From: an uncultured Shewanella sp. | Lineage (GTDB): Bacteria > Pseudomonadota > Gammaproteobacteria > Enterobacterales > Shewanellaceae | DNA length: 64,000 nucleotides | Reading direction: 5' to 3' | Assembly (NCBI GenBank): GCA_947503555.1 | Contig: CANNEE010000009.1 | Location: 1 to 64,000 of the forward strand | In this document: positions 50,318 through 59,834 of the stretch, piece after piece | Numbering within the stretch: the stretch's first letter is position 1 | Layout: every line of letters starts with the position of its first letter | Notes under the pieces: generated by a model | What the model saw: the letters and a program-made list of their open reading frames with translations, nothing else | Told to the model about the DNA's origin: nothing | The model's database searches: none | Translations under genes and position numbers: made by a program

Positions 50318-50333
50318 GATAACATATGTTATC
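50318..50333. promoter_or_regulatory. GATAACATATGTTATC perfect palindrome 2
   Basis: A 16-base perfect palindrome lies about 68 bases upstream of the DUF2860 gene start, in the position of a promoter operator. The adjacent Crp-type regulator is the obvious candidate ligand. Confidence 0.65.
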
Positions 50334-50401
50334 GTGCCTCAATTGTGATTGTATTAACCTATCCAAGGATTAACTAATTTCTAGTATTAACAAGGAACAC
50401 A

Positions 50402-51376
50402 ATGAAATACTTTTCTCTTACTGCACTAGCGCTATCTGTTTCCTTTACCACCCAAGCAGGCGAGTTAGGCTCAAAAGGCTTTGAGGGTGAGATCACTGCA
50501 TTGATGGGGATCTCTTCAAAAACCTCTAATTTTAATACGGATGAAAAAGTCAAAACTGGTGCGTTAAACACTGAAGCGGAATCTGATTCAGAATTCCTTA
50601 TCGCTCCTCTAGGACAGGTTAGATACACTTTTGGTCAGCAAAACAATCACCAACTCTTCTTGGGCACATCAAGAGCCGATATCACTGAAGGTAACTTTTT
50701 TGCCGAAGTGGGATATAAGTTTGGCCTAGGTCAACGCTCGGCAATAGCCTTCTCTTATCTTCCCTCTCTGGGCGGAGAAACTTGGGCCGATCCATTTGTT
50801 ATCAATCAGGCACGAGAAGAAACGGATCTGACTAGCCATGCCTTTAGAATTAAGTACGACAATATTCTTGAAAGCGCCTTTTCATTCGATTTGGCTTATT
50901 ACACTGTCGACATCGAAGATGAACTTTCTGGAGTAAATCAAACTGGCTCACTCGTTCAAAGCCTAGACCGTAATGGCAACGGCTTATACTCAAAACTGAC
51001 CTACACAAGACCGATAGGCCAAAGTGCATTATTTGATGCAGCTGTACTATATAACAGCTTCTCAGCTGATGGCGACGCCATGTCTAATGATAAGCTCGGT
51101 CTAGAACTATCATATAAAACCTTTATCAAGCGCCATGCCTTTGTGTTAACTACAAGATATAAGCAGATCAGTTTTGATGATATTCATCCGATTTTTAATC
51201 AAGAGCAGGAAGATGATAAATTCAGCCTATTCGCTGGCTATGAATACGCCGATGTTATGGACTGGAAAAATGTCTCATTTAACGCACTAGTAGGTTACGA
51301 CATGACCTCATCCAATATCGAGTTTTATGAATCGAGCGGCTATATTGCAGGTATAGGCCTTAGCTATAAATTTTAG
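50402..51376 (+). CDS. DUF2860 outer-membrane beta-barrel protein
   Basis: The 324-residue protein has a signal peptide (MKYFSLTALALSVSFTTQA) and alternating beta-strand pattern throughout, and it ends in GIGLSYKF with a terminal phenylalanine as for outer-membrane barrels. It matches the DUF2860 family (PF11059) of Vibrio and Shewanella, whose substrate is unknown. The promoter region contains the GATAAC palindrome. It is followed by a terminator hairpin that uses the same palindrome. Confidence 0.88.
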   Translation: MKYFSLTALALSVSFTTQAGELGSKGFEGEITALMGISSKTSNFNTDEKVKTGALNTEAESDSEFLIAPLGQVRYTFGQQNNHQLFLGTSRADITEGNFFAEVGYKFGLGQRSAIAFSYLPSLGGETWADPFVINQAREETDLTSHAFRIKYDNILESAFSFDLAYYTVDIEDELSGVNQTGSLVQSLDRNGNGLYSKLTYTRPIGQSALFDAAVLYNSFSADGDAMSNDKLGLELSYKTFIKRHAFVLTTRYKQISFDDIHPIFNQEQEDDKFSLFAGYEYADVMDWKNVSFNALVGYDMTSSNIEFYESSGYIAGIGLSYKF

Positions 51377-51401
51377 ACTCGATATAAGCGCTAACACTAT
51401 A

Positions 51402-51430
51402 AAAACGATAACAAATGTTATCGTTTTTTT
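51402..51430 (+). terminator. terminator after DUF2860 gene, built on the GATAAC palindrome
   Basis: AAAACGATAAC-AAAT-GTTATCGTTTT is followed by a T run. The stem is the third copy of the GATAAC-N4-GTTATC element (51407-51422), here with a centre AAAT. It can serve as an intrinsic terminator. Confidence 0.85.
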
Positions 51431-51480
51431 TCATCTGACCATTTTAAAATTAGCCTCATCCCCCATATCACGAGGCCAAC

Positions 51481-52095
51481 ATGAAAGTACTGATCATTTT
51501 CAATCATCCCTATGAACACAGCTATTGCAGCGGTATTCTTGAGAAAATTAAAGGCACGCTAAGTACAGCAAAACATGAAATTGAAATTATCCATCTGGAT
51601 AAGGAACAGTTCGATCCAGTTATGCGAGCCCAAGATCTACAAGCCTTTACCCTTGCCCGCTCAAACCCCAAACTTGCTCTGCTAATGTTGAGTGAACAAG
51701 TGCTCGAGTATAAAGCTAAATTAGAACAGGCAGATCATCTCGTCTTTATTTTTCCCATATGGTGGGAGCTGATGCCCGCATTAACCAAGGGCTTTATTGA
51801 CAAGTTGATTTTCCCGGGGATAGCTTATCAGTACAAAGCCAATGGATTGGGAATGACATGCTTACTGGATAAACTGCGAAGCGTCACCATGATAACCACA
51901 ATGAATACGCCTTCTTGGGCCTATCGCTTACTCTTTGGCAATGCTATAAAAAAAGCACTACTTATGGGTACATTTTGGAAAATTGGCATCAAAAAGCGCA
52001 AGTGGATTAACCTCACCAATGTGAAATCAGCTAATAAGGCAAAGAGAGAACAATGGCTTACTCAAATAGCATATGAAATGTCTCAACTGAAATAA
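51481..52095 (+). CDS. NAD(P)H dehydrogenase (quinone)-type flavodoxin-fold protein
   Basis: The 204-residue protein has the flavodoxin-like start MKVLIIFNHPYEHSYC and the substrate-loop motif FIFPIWWELMPALTKGFIDK, as in KefF/MdaB-type quinone reductases. It should carry out two-electron reduction of quinones or related acceptors using NAD(P)H and FMN. Spacing to the DUF2860 gene terminator (about 50 bases) suggests its own promoter or low read-through. Confidence 0.85.
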   Translation: MKVLIIFNHPYEHSYCSGILEKIKGTLSTAKHEIEIIHLDKEQFDPVMRAQDLQAFTLARSNPKLALLMLSEQVLEYKAKLEQADHLVFIFPIWWELMPALTKGFIDKLIFPGIAYQYKANGLGMTCLLDKLRSVTMITTMNTPSWAYRLLFGNAIKKALLMGTFWKIGIKKRKWINLTNVKSANKAKREQWLTQIAYEMSQLK

Positions 52096-52127
52096 CAAGG
52101 AAAATATAAAGCAGCTAAGCTCCAGAG

Positions 52128-53699
52128 GTGAAAATATGCATTATGCTTGTGTTATGCATAATAAAAAATACACATAACATTTTGCAGATAAAAGCGCTCA
52201 TCACACATATCAAAAAACAAACTTTTAGCCTCTGGGGTTTTGGTGCTCTTTGTGCTTGCTTAATAGTAATCTCTAGTACGACCGTGAGTTACATGCAGTA
52301 TCAGCAACAAGAAACAAAAGCCTTCCAAGAGAGTTATGTCCTCTCTACCCTCTTAGCAGAAAAGATAAAGCATATGATGATGGGAGTCGAAACTCGTTTC
52401 GCTAATTTAGCCCTTTTTATCGAAAATACAGACCCACATCAACGCGCAACATTAATTCAGTCCATCTTTAACAAGCAACAGCAAAGTGAAGCAAGCATTA
52501 TGGACTTATTACTCGTTGATCCTAACGGAGTCATTCAACAGTGGTCTGGACACGGCACGCCACCGAACGTAAAAGATAGGGATTATGTGCAAGCTCATAT
52601 CAAGCAGCTTCCCCATCAAGGACTATTTATCGGTAAACCTCAGCTATCAAGAGTACACCATAATCAATGGTTTTTTGGCGTCAGCCAGGGGATCTATACT
52701 GAGCAAAATCAGCTTTCCTATATTCTCGTCGCCATAATAGATATTGAGTTTATCCATACGGCCTTAAATGCTTCTGAGCTGACAACAGAAGGTTCCTTAG
52801 CCGTGGCACGCCAAGATGGTTATATCTATTCTCGAGTTCCAGATCATCAAGATACTGTTGGTAAAAAGCTTCAAGTGGTATCTCAGATAGCAAAAGCCCA
52901 GCTTCGCAACGACAAATTAATCTCCCCCATCGATAATAAAGTTCGATATGTAGGAGCCCGGCAAATTCCAGATACTGAGCTCATTGTTTTTGCAACATTG
53001 AGTGAAGTTCAGGCTTTAGCAAGCTGGCGAAACTATACAATATGGGTATTTATTCTCAGTATGCTACTAATTTTTGTTGTTTTATCTTTTATAGCTAGCT
53101 TTGCACGTCAACAAAGACTACTCACTGTGAGTTACCAAAAACAGAAGGATTATGCCCAAAAAGACAATCTAACCGGACTTCATAATCGCCGCTACCTTCA
53201 AGAGGTTGCCCCCCTAGAAATCAAATATGCCAAGCTCAAAGATAGCCCTCTAACCCTTGCCTTGATAGATTTAGATCATTTTAAAAAAGTTAACGATACC
53301 TATGGCCATCTTGTAGGAGACCAAGTTTTAAAGGACTTTGCCCAGTTGGTTAAATCTATGTTCAGGCAATCGGATATATTAGTTCGCTTTGGCGGAGAAG
53401 AGTTCTTACTCCTGCTACCCAACACTGACGCACAAAATGCCTGCCTACTGACAGAAAAGCTCAGAAAGAAAGTAGCTCAAACTCAAACAATGTATGGTAA
53501 AGACAATATTCAATACACCATCAGCATAGGGTTAAGCCAATGGCAAAAACAGGAGGCGAATCTAGAAGAGGCGATCAAATCTGCCGATGACGCGCTTTAT
53601 CAAGCTAAATTAAATGGACGAAACCGAATAAAAATATCATCAGCAATGGAGCGAGAACTTAATACCAATAAAGCTACATCGACTCCATCGCCTGAATAA
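52128..53699 (+). CDS. membrane sensor diguanylate cyclase (GGDEF)
   Basis: The protein (up to 523 residues) has a membrane segment at about 36-55, a periplasmic Cache-type sensor (DLLLVDPNGVIQQWSG, VGARQIPDTELIVFATLS), a second membrane segment (about 310-328), and a GGDEF domain with an intact GGEEF at about 422. An inhibitory-site RxxD (RQSD) lies five residues before it. It should make c-di-GMP. The start is uncertain: GTG 52128 has no proper ribosome binding site, and the following 60 bases contain an inverted repeat (TGTTATG / CATAACA) that may be regulatory. A start further in, before LITHIKKQ, is possible. Confidence 0.88.
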   Translation: MKICIMLVLCIIKNTHNILQIKALITHIKKQTFSLWGFGALCACLIVISSTTVSYMQYQQQETKAFQESYVLSTLLAEKIKHMMMGVETRFANLALFIENTDPHQRATLIQSIFNKQQQSEASIMDLLLVDPNGVIQQWSGHGTPPNVKDRDYVQAHIKQLPHQGLFIGKPQLSRVHHNQWFFGVSQGIYTEQNQLSYILVAIIDIEFIHTALNASELTTEGSLAVARQDGYIYSRVPDHQDTVGKKLQVVSQIAKAQLRNDKLISPIDNKVRYVGARQIPDTELIVFATLSEVQALASWRNYTIWVFILSMLLIFVVLSFIASFARQQRLLTVSYQKQKDYAQKDNLTGLHNRRYLQEVAPLEIKYAKLKDSPLTLALIDLDHFKKVNDTYGHLVGDQVLKDFAQLVKSMFRQSDILVRFGGEEFLLLLPNTDAQNACLLTEKLRKKVAQTQTMYGKDNIQYTISIGLSQWQKQEANLEEAIKSADDALYQAKLNGRNRIKISSAMERELNTNKATSTPSPE

Positions 53700-53701
53700 A
53701 T

Positions 53702-54196
53702 CTATCGTGTCATCTTCTTCACTTTTTTCAGTGCCATCTGCTGCTTAAGTGACGACAAGTGCTCGATAAATACTTTGCCTAGCAGATGATCAATTTCATG
53801 TTGCAGCACAATCGCTAAAAAGTCATCAGACTCAATCTCAATTGACTTACCTTCCCTGTCCAAAGCGGCTACTTTAACTTTTTCAAAGCGCTTCACTTTT
53901 GAACGATAACCCGGAATCGATAAGCAGCCTTCTTCCCCGACAAACTCACCACTGGCCTCAACAATCTCAGGATTGATGAGCACAAGAGGCTGATCTCTTT
54001 CTTCCGATAAGTCGATCACCAAAATGGCATGCTCGCTACCGACTTGGGTTGCCGCCAAGCCAATGCCATCGCTGGTGTCATACATGGTATCGAGAAGATC
54101 ATCGATAAAGCCTTGTACTTCTGCTAGATTTTCTACTTTCTTTGCAGCGATTTTAAGACGAGGATCGGGAATAGTTAATATATCGAGAACGGCCAT
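53702..54196 (-). CDS. def: peptide deformylase
   Basis: Removes the formyl group from nascent N-terminal methionine. The 164-residue protein keeps all three motifs: GIGLAATQVG, EGCLSIPGY and QHEIDHLLG, with a cysteine and two histidines as metal ligands. It is not next to fmt, so it may be a second deformylase of the genome. It converges with the diguanylate cyclase gene with two bases between. Confidence 0.95.
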   Translation of the reverse strand: MAVLDILTIPDPRLKIAAKKVENLAEVQGFIDDLLDTMYDTSDGIGLAATQVGSEHAILVIDLSEERDQPLVLINPEIVEASGEFVGEEGCLSIPGYRSKVKRFEKVKVAALDREGKSIEIESDDFLAIVLQHEIDHLLGKVFIEHLSSLKQQMALKKVKKMTR

Positions 54197-54336
54197 AATA
54201 GTAAGTACACTGAGTAATTGAGCGGCTCATTATGCCCAAACCCACTAAAAAGGCAAACATTGTCGGCTATTTCACTAGAACGCTAAACTCGTTACACTGC
54301 CGACGAGAAACCAAACTGATATAGCAATTACATTTA

Positions 54337-54696
54337 ATGGACCCAATAGAAGCACAAAACCTGTCTCCCATGGCGCGCATATGGACCATAGTCAATATGA
54401 TCCCCCATGGTAAAGTTGCCAGCTATGGCAAGATTGCCGACTATGCAGGTCTTCCCGGCCGAGCTCGATATGTCTCAAGAGCACTAAAACAAGCACCTGA
54501 GCATCTAAAATTGCCTTGGCATAGAGTCATCAACAGTCAGGGGAAAATCTCTTTTAAGTTGGATACCCAAGAATTTAGGCTACAGCAGGAGTTGCTAAGA
54601 TTAGAAGATATTGAAGTGAACCGCGGCAAAATAAAGCTGTCTGAATATGAGTGGCAGCCTGATCTAGCGACCTTAGTGATGGCGATGCCATTTTAA
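54337..54696 (+). CDS. alkyltransferase-like protein (ATL)
   Basis: The 119-residue protein has the MGMT DNA-binding fold with IPHGKVASYGKIADYAG and the arginine-finger helix. The catalytic PCHR cysteine is replaced by tryptophan (PWHRVI at about 68), the hallmark of ATL (YbaZ/Atl1) proteins. These bind O6-alkylguanine and recruit nucleotide excision repair instead of repairing directly. Confidence 0.95.
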   Translation: MDPIEAQNLSPMARIWTIVNMIPHGKVASYGKIADYAGLPGRARYVSRALKQAPEHLKLPWHRVINSQGKISFKLDTQEFRLQQELLRLEDIEVNRGKIKLSEYEWQPDLATLVMAMPF

Positions 54697-54802
54697 TTTT
54701 CGCTAACCATCAGCACTGATTTTGTATCTATAATTGTGGTATCACACTTAAGTTTTGCGACAAGCATAGGAATTTGGACTGGTTATTAAAAAGGAGCCTA
54801 AT

Positions 54803-55609
54803 TTGCAAATGCTAAGAAAAATCAAAGTTCATCTTGCTGTATTAGCCTCCCTTAGCCTCTTGAGTCTTGGTGTGTTTGCTGAGCCCTCTTCCAGTACGCC
54901 GCAGAAAGCGGTTTCTCCGCAGCCTCAAGTGGTGAATCACTCACCAATGACACCTCATACCGCTGAATATAAGGTACATTACGGCTCAATAGCCTTAGGC
55001 CAAGCTAGGTATCAACTACCTGCTCCACAAGATAATTATCACACCTATAAATTTGATAGCGATCTGCATCTGCTGGTACTGTCTGATAAACGTCATGTAA
55101 AAAGTGAGTTCACTCGTGATGGCAACACCCTCATTCCATTAAGGTATATGCACGATAGAAAAGGCACTGGCTCTGACTATCGAGAACAAGCTGCTTTTGC
55201 CAAAGGCCAAAGCGCGGTCCACAGTCGCTACAAGGGAGAAAAAATCAAACTTCCCTATGACACAGCCCTCTTTGACCCACTTATGGCACAACTGCAGGTG
55301 CGACTTGACCTTACCCAAGGTAAACAAGAGTTGAAGTACCATATGGTGAAAGAGAACGAGATTGAAGAGTATGAATTCACCATAGTTGGCAAAGAACAAG
55401 TAACACTTGCTAGTGGCACCTATGACACCATAAAACTGGAAGTAGTTAGAGACAGTAAAAAGCGCCAAACCTTCTTTTGGATGGCGCCGGAATTAAGCTA
55501 CCTACCAGTGCGCCTCAGTCATTTTGAGAAAGGCAGTAAGCAGCTAGATATTCAATTACTCAGCTACGAGTTCTTCCCCTTGGAGCAGCAACTCGCCCTG
55601 TCTAAATAG
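54803..55609 (+). CDS. DUF3108 periplasmic protein
   Basis: The 268-residue protein has a signal peptide, then the DUF3108 pattern TAEYKVHYGSIALGQARY, KSEFTRDGNTLIPLRY, SGTYDTIKLEV and FFWMAPELSYLPVRL. Members are beta-rich envelope proteins of unknown function. TTG 54803 has AAGGAG six bases upstream; ATG 54809 is the alternative. The 3' end overlaps the convergent amidotransferase gene by 54 bases. Confidence 0.85.
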   Translation: MQMLRKIKVHLAVLASLSLLSLGVFAEPSSSTPQKAVSPQPQVVNHSPMTPHTAEYKVHYGSIALGQARYQLPAPQDNYHTYKFDSDLHLLVLSDKRHVKSEFTRDGNTLIPLRYMHDRKGTGSDYREQAAFAKGQSAVHSRYKGEKIKLPYDTALFDPLMAQLQVRLDLTQGKQELKYHMVKENEIEEYEFTIVGKEQVTLASGTYDTIKLEVVRDSKKRQTFFWMAPELSYLPVRLSHFEKGSKQLDIQLLSYEFFPLEQQLALSK

Positions 55610-56353
55610 TTTCCAATCACCTGGCTTTAAAATATGCCACTCTTCATTGTTAGTCAGTGGACGAGTGGCGATCACCGTCACCACATCGTTAGGTGTGGTC
55701 TCTTTATCAAAATCAATCACTACATCGGTATCAATAAGCTTGGCTTTGCCAAAAGGCGCTCGGCGAGTGATATAGCAAAGGTTATTACTGCAATAGCTCA
55801 TTAAATTTTGGCCATCACTCAAAATCATATTAAATACACCCAACTGACGTATCTCATCAGCAAGCGTCGCAATAAAGCGATAAACAGGGATCAGATCATC
55901 AGGCTCCTCATCACCAAACTTTTTGACCACCTGCTCAAGTATCCAACAAAATGCAAGCTCGCTGTCGGTATCACCAACGGCCTGATAACGTTTACCTTTA
56001 AACTTATCCTGATAATCACTGAGCTGACCATTATGGGCATAGGTCCAGTAACGTCCCCAAAGCTCTCTAGTAAAAGGATGGGTATTTTCTAGTGACACAC
56101 AGCCGCGATTAGCTTGGCGAATATGACTGACAACCGTCTCACTTTTAATCGGATAAGATTGAATCAACTTAGCCACATGGGATTCACTACTTTGTATTGC
56201 GTCTTTAAAGGTACGACTGCCCTTGCCTTCGTAAAAGGTAATGCCCCAGCCATCCACATGGGGGCCGGTCACACCACCTCTTTGTACTAGACCAGTAAAA
56301 CTAAAAACAATATCCGTTGGCACATTGGCACTCATGGCCAGTAGTTCGCACAT
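55556..56353 (-). CDS. class II glutamine amidotransferase (YafJ-like)
   Basis: The 265-residue protein starts MCELLAMSANVPTDI with the N-terminal catalytic cysteine at residue 2. It has the GATase II motifs VSHIRQANRG, NTHPFTREL, YAHNGQLSDY and GDTDSELAFCWIL. No synthase domain follows, so the acceptor reaction is unknown. It is divergent from fadE. Confidence 0.93.
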   Translation of the reverse strand: MCELLAMSANVPTDIVFSFTGLVQRGGVTGPHVDGWGITFYEGKGSRTFKDAIQSSESHVAKLIQSYPIKSETVVSHIRQANRGCVSLENTHPFTRELWGRYWTYAHNGQLSDYQDKFKGKRYQAVGDTDSELAFCWILEQVVKKFGDEEPDDLIPVYRFIATLADEIRQLGVFNMILSDGQNLMSYCSNNLCYITRRAPFGKAKLIDTDVVIDFDKETTPNDVVTVIATRPLTNNEEWHILKPGDWKLFRQGELLLQGEELVAE

Positions 56354-56440
56354 TCTACAATTCCAAACTCATACAAATTCACTAGTTTCATTGTATCTCA
56401 GTTATTTATTTCAGTGTAATGAGATTTTTCAAACAAAAAA

Positions 56441-56459
56441 TTTAAACAATTGTTTGAAA
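56441..56459. promoter_or_regulatory. PsrA-like palindrome upstream of fadE
   Basis: TTTAAACAATTGTTTGAAA contains AAAC-N4-GTTT, the layout of PsrA sites controlling fatty-acid genes in Pseudomonas and Shewanella. A second half-site, ATTTTTCAAACA, lies at 56424-56435. Similarity only. Confidence 0.5.
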
Positions 56460-56502
56460 AATACTTGTATTCGATCACGCTTAGGTTTAACTTTTATGCA
56501 AC

Positions 56503-56519
56503 AGAGGTCTGACCACAGA
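56503..56519. promoter_or_regulatory. FadR-like operator upstream of fadE
   Basis: AGAGGTCTGACCACAGA contains the FadR core GGTCTGACC and lies just before a TATAAT at 56521-56526, where a bound repressor would block RNA polymerase. Confidence 0.65.
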
Positions 56520-56586
56520 CTATAATTGTGATCACGAGCCACATTTTTGTACTCAAATCTGTGGAAATTAAATAAGGAGAATTAAC

Positions 56587-59034
56587 GTGACTAGCCTACT
56601 TTGGATCCTTGCTATGGTCTTTGTTCTTGGAGCATTGTCATACCTTAGGGTATCTCTGCTTACATCAACAATTGCCGCAGCGGTAGTGATGCTGATTGGC
56701 TCAGCATTAGGCGTAACAGGCCATATTGCTTGGCTCGTTTTCCTCGCCATCGCACTGCCATTAAATATCGCCAGCTTTAGACAAAGTGTGATTACTCGTC
56801 CCTTATTAAAAATGTATAAGGGCATCATGCCTGAAATGTCTTCCACAGAGAAAGAAGCTATCGAAGCCGGTACCACTTGGTGGGAAGCCGATCTTTTTGC
56901 TGGTAACCCTAACTGGAAGAAGCTACACAATTACCCAGTCTCTCGCCTCAGTGCTGAAGAGCAAGCCTTCTTAGATGGACCTGTTGAGGAAGCTTGCCGT
57001 ATGTTAAACCAGCACCAGGTATCCCATGAGCTTGGCGATCTGCCTAATGATGTATGGCAGTATCTAAAAGACAACGGCTTCTTTGCCATGATCATCAAGA
57101 AAAAATATGGTGGTCTGGAGTTTTCGGCTTACGCCCAATCTCGCGTATTGCAAAAGCTTGCAGGTGTTAGCAGTGAACTCGCTTCAACCGTAGGTGTGCC
57201 TAACTCATTAGGTCCTGGTGAACTACTGCAACACTATGGTACACCTGAGCAGCAAGATCATTACCTACCTCGCCTTGCTAAAGGTCAAGAGGTGCCTTGT
57301 TTTGCACTAACTAGCCCAGAAGCTGGTAGTGACGCTGGCGCTATCCCTGACTTTGGTGTGGTATGTAAGGGCCAATGGCAAGGTGAAGAAGTACTAGGTA
57401 TGAAGCTGACTTGGAACAAGCGCTATATTACCTTAGCACCTGTTGCGACTGTTCTCGGCTTAGCCTTTAAACTACAAGATCCAGATCATCTACTTGGTGA
57501 CAAAGAAGATTTGGGTATTACTTGTGCACTTATTCCAACAGACATTCCTGGTGTTGAAACTGGCCGTCGTCACTTCCCGCTAAACTGTATGTTCCAAAAT
57601 GGACCAACTCGCGGCAATGAAGTCTTTGTACCACTAAGCTTTATCATAGGTGGCGCAGAGATGGCAGGCCAAGGCTGGCGCATGCTAGTTGAATGTCTAT
57701 CGGTTGGTCGTGGTATTACTCTACCGTCTAACTCTGCTGGTGGCGTTAAAACCGCAGCCCTAGCAACGGGTGCCTATGCGCGAATTCGCCGTCAGTTCAA
57801 ACTGCCTATTGGTAAGCTAGAAGGTATCGAGGAGCCTATGGCTCGCATCGGTGGTAACGCTTATCTTATGGATGCGGTCACCTCTCTCACCACTACGGGT
57901 ATTGACCTAGGCGAGAAGCCATCGGTTATCTCAGCTATCGTTAAATATCACCTAACCGATAGAATGCAGCGCTGCGTTATCGATGCCATGGATATTCATG
58001 GTGGTAAGGGTGTCTGTCTCGGGCCAAATAACTACCTTGGCCGTGGCTACCAAGCGGCTCCGATCGCGATTACCGTAGAAGGCGCGAACATTCTTACTCG
58101 CTCAATGATCATCTATGGTCAAGGTGCAATTCGCTGTCATCCATTTGTACTAGCTGAAATGGAAGCAGCCTTCGATCCTGATAAACAACAAGGCCTTGAA
58201 AACTTTGACTCTGCCTTATTTGGTCATATTGGCTTTACCACCAGCAATCTAGTACGTAGTTTCTGGTTAGGTCTCACATCAAGCCGTTTCTCAAATGCGC
58301 CATACTCTGACAAGACTAAACGTTATTATCAGCATATGAACCGCTTTAGTGCCAACCTAGCATTGCTATCGGATCTTGCCATGGCAACACTTGGTGGTGG
58401 CCTAAAACGTAAAGAGCGTGTATCTGCGCGTCTTGGTGACCTCCTCAGTCAGCTTTACCTAGCATCTGCAACCCTAAAACGCTTCCAGGATGAAGGTCGT
58501 CAACATACCGACTTACCTTTAGTTCAATGGGCTGTTGAAGACTCACTATTTAAGCTGCAAACATCGCTAGATGAGCTACTCGACAACTTCCCTATGGGAC
58601 TCGGCCGCGTGCTACGCCTAGTTATCTTCCCATTTGGTCATCCAATTAAACGCCCAAGCGATGTGTTAGATCATAAAGTGGCTAAGATAATGCAGACACC
58701 AAGTGCAAGCCGTGACCGTTTAGGTGAAGGCCAATTCTGGGAAAATTGTGAAAATAATGCTGTGGGTGTTCAAGAGCAAACCTTTAAAGATATTCTTGCT
58801 TGTGAACCACTCTATGACAAAGTCTGCAAAGCGGCTGGTAAACGTCTGCCATTTATGTGGTTAGATAAAATTGCCGAGCAAGGCCTCGCCTTAGGCGTGC
58901 TAAGTGAAGATGAAGTAGCACTACTCAAACGTGCTGAAATCGGCCGTATGAAATCAATCAATGTTGACGACTTTGATACTGAGGAGTTAAAAGCCCAGCC
59001 CTTGTCTCCCAACTCTCAAGAGCAAGCGGCCTGA
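56587..59034 (+). CDS. fadE: acyl-CoA dehydrogenase FadE
   Basis: FadE catalyses the first step of beta-oxidation, acyl-CoA to enoyl-CoA. The 815-residue protein has the long-form architecture with two N-terminal membrane segments (about 4-60), the acyl-CoA dehydrogenase core ([42 protein letters not shown]), and a long C-terminal extension. It starts at GTG 56587 with AAGGAG eight bases upstream. It is monocistronic with a clear terminator. FadR- and PsrA-like sites suggest repression without fatty acids. Confidence 0.95.
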   Translation: MTSLLWILAMVFVLGALSYLRVSLLTSTIAAAVVMLIGSALGVTGHIAWLVFLAIALPLNIASFRQSVITRPLLKMYKGIMPEMSSTEKEAIEAGTTWWEADLFAGNPNWKKLHNYPVSRLSAEEQAFLDGPVEEACRMLNQHQVSHELGDLPNDVWQYLKDNGFFAMIIKKKYGGLEFSAYAQSRVLQKLAGVSSELASTVGVPNSLGPGELLQHYGTPEQQDHYLPRLAKGQEVPCFALTSPEAGSDAGAIPDFGVVCKGQWQGEEVLGMKLTWNKRYITLAPVATVLGLAFKLQDPDHLLGDKEDLGITCALIPTDIPGVETGRRHFPLNCMFQNGPTRGNEVFVPLSFIIGGAEMAGQGWRMLVECLSVGRGITLPSNSAGGVKTAALATGAYARIRRQFKLPIGKLEGIEEPMARIGGNAYLMDAVTSLTTTGIDLGEKPSVISAIVKYHLTDRMQRCVIDAMDIHGGKGVCLGPNNYLGRGYQAAPIAITVEGANILTRSMIIYGQGAIRCHPFVLAEMEAAFDPDKQQGLENFDSALFGHIGFTTSNLVRSFWLGLTSSRFSNAPYSDKTKRYYQHMNRFSANLALLSDLAMATLGGGLKRKERVSARLGDLLSQLYLASATLKRFQDEGRQHTDLPLVQWAVEDSLFKLQTSLDELLDNFPMGLGRVLRLVIFPFGHPIKRPSDVLDHKVAKIMQTPSASRDRLGEGQFWENCENNAVGVQEQTFKDILACEPLYDKVCKAAGKRLPFMWLDKIAEQGLALGVLSEDEVALLKRAEIGRMKSINVDDFDTEELKAQPLSPNSQEQAA

Positions 59035-59074
59035 GTCACAACAGCGTAAAGCAAAATTAAAAGCGAGATAAACA

Positions 59075-59106
59075 AAAATGCCAATCAGTAATCTGATTGG
59101 CATTTT
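59075..59106 (+). terminator. terminator after fadE
   Basis: A 14-bp stem AAAATGCCAATCAG / CTGATTGGCATTTT with a 4-base loop, followed by CTTTGG. It ends fadE. Confidence 0.9.
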
Positions 59107-59156
59107 CTTTGGCTTTAATTATCTACTGCGCTTATGTCGCTATTCAATCGGTATTT

Positions 59157-59834
59157 TCATTGACTCAAATTCAACTTTGAGAATACAGAATTAATGGTCA
59201 ATTGATTTGATTCGGTCGCTACACCTTTAAAATCAGCCCTAAGATCATATTGTTTCTCTCTTAAGCTCTTAACCACCTTGGCAGGTATGACAAAACGATA
59301 CTTTAAGCTGCCACCTGCTGCGATAGTCTTGTAGTTAATCGCTTGGGTAAACATCATATCATTTGACCACTTCCAAACGGTTTTCGCTCCCGACAACAGC
59401 ATTAAGTCGGCTCCCATACCAGATCTAAACTCAAGATAAACACCATGGGACTGAGGATTATTAACAGTGAGCATCACCTCTATCGCCCCATCGGCTAATC
59501 GTTGAGGCTTTACTAGCAGCTCGCCATTAAGCAAACTCGGCTCTTGCGCTATCGGCTTACTCTTATCATTCGATTTTGCCAATTTCACCGCTAGCTCATC
59601 ACTCGAGGGCTTAGTCATGGTAGCAATTGGTTTGTCTTGAGATTTCATTGCATTGTTTTCAGCGAATGTGGCGTCATTCTCACTCGCTTCACGCTGAGTA
59701 TCCTTCGTTTGAGCAGGGCCATTCTTATGCCCGCTTTGCTCAGTATTATCAACGGCAACTTGACTTGGTGAGCAGCCTGCCGCAAAGCAAGCCGCTAAAA
59801 CTAATAAAGCTTGGCTTAACTTAGCCTTATTCAT
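59157..59834 (-). CDS. lipoprotein with BsuPI-like domain
   Basis: The 225-residue protein has a signal peptide ending at the lipobox AAGC near residue 21, then a charged linker. A domain follows at about 105-220 that resembles BsuPI-type proteinase-inhibitor folds (VYLEFRSGMGADLMLL, VWKWSNDMMFTQAI). It may sit in the outer membrane. It begins directly after the AsmA stop (TAA then ATG) with GGAGG inside the AsmA gene, so the two are coupled. The inhibitor function is inferred from family resemblance only. Confidence 0.78.
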   Translation of the reverse strand: MNKAKLSQALLVLAACFAAGCSPSQVAVDNTEQSGHKNGPAQTKDTQREASENDATFAENNAMKSQDKPIATMTKPSSDELAVKLAKSNDKSKPIAQEPSLLNGELLVKPQRLADGAIEVMLTVNNPQSHGVYLEFRSGMGADLMLLSGAKTVWKWSNDMMFTQAINYKTIAAGGSLKYRFVIPAKVVKSLREKQYDLRADFKGVATESNQLTINSVFSKLNLSQ

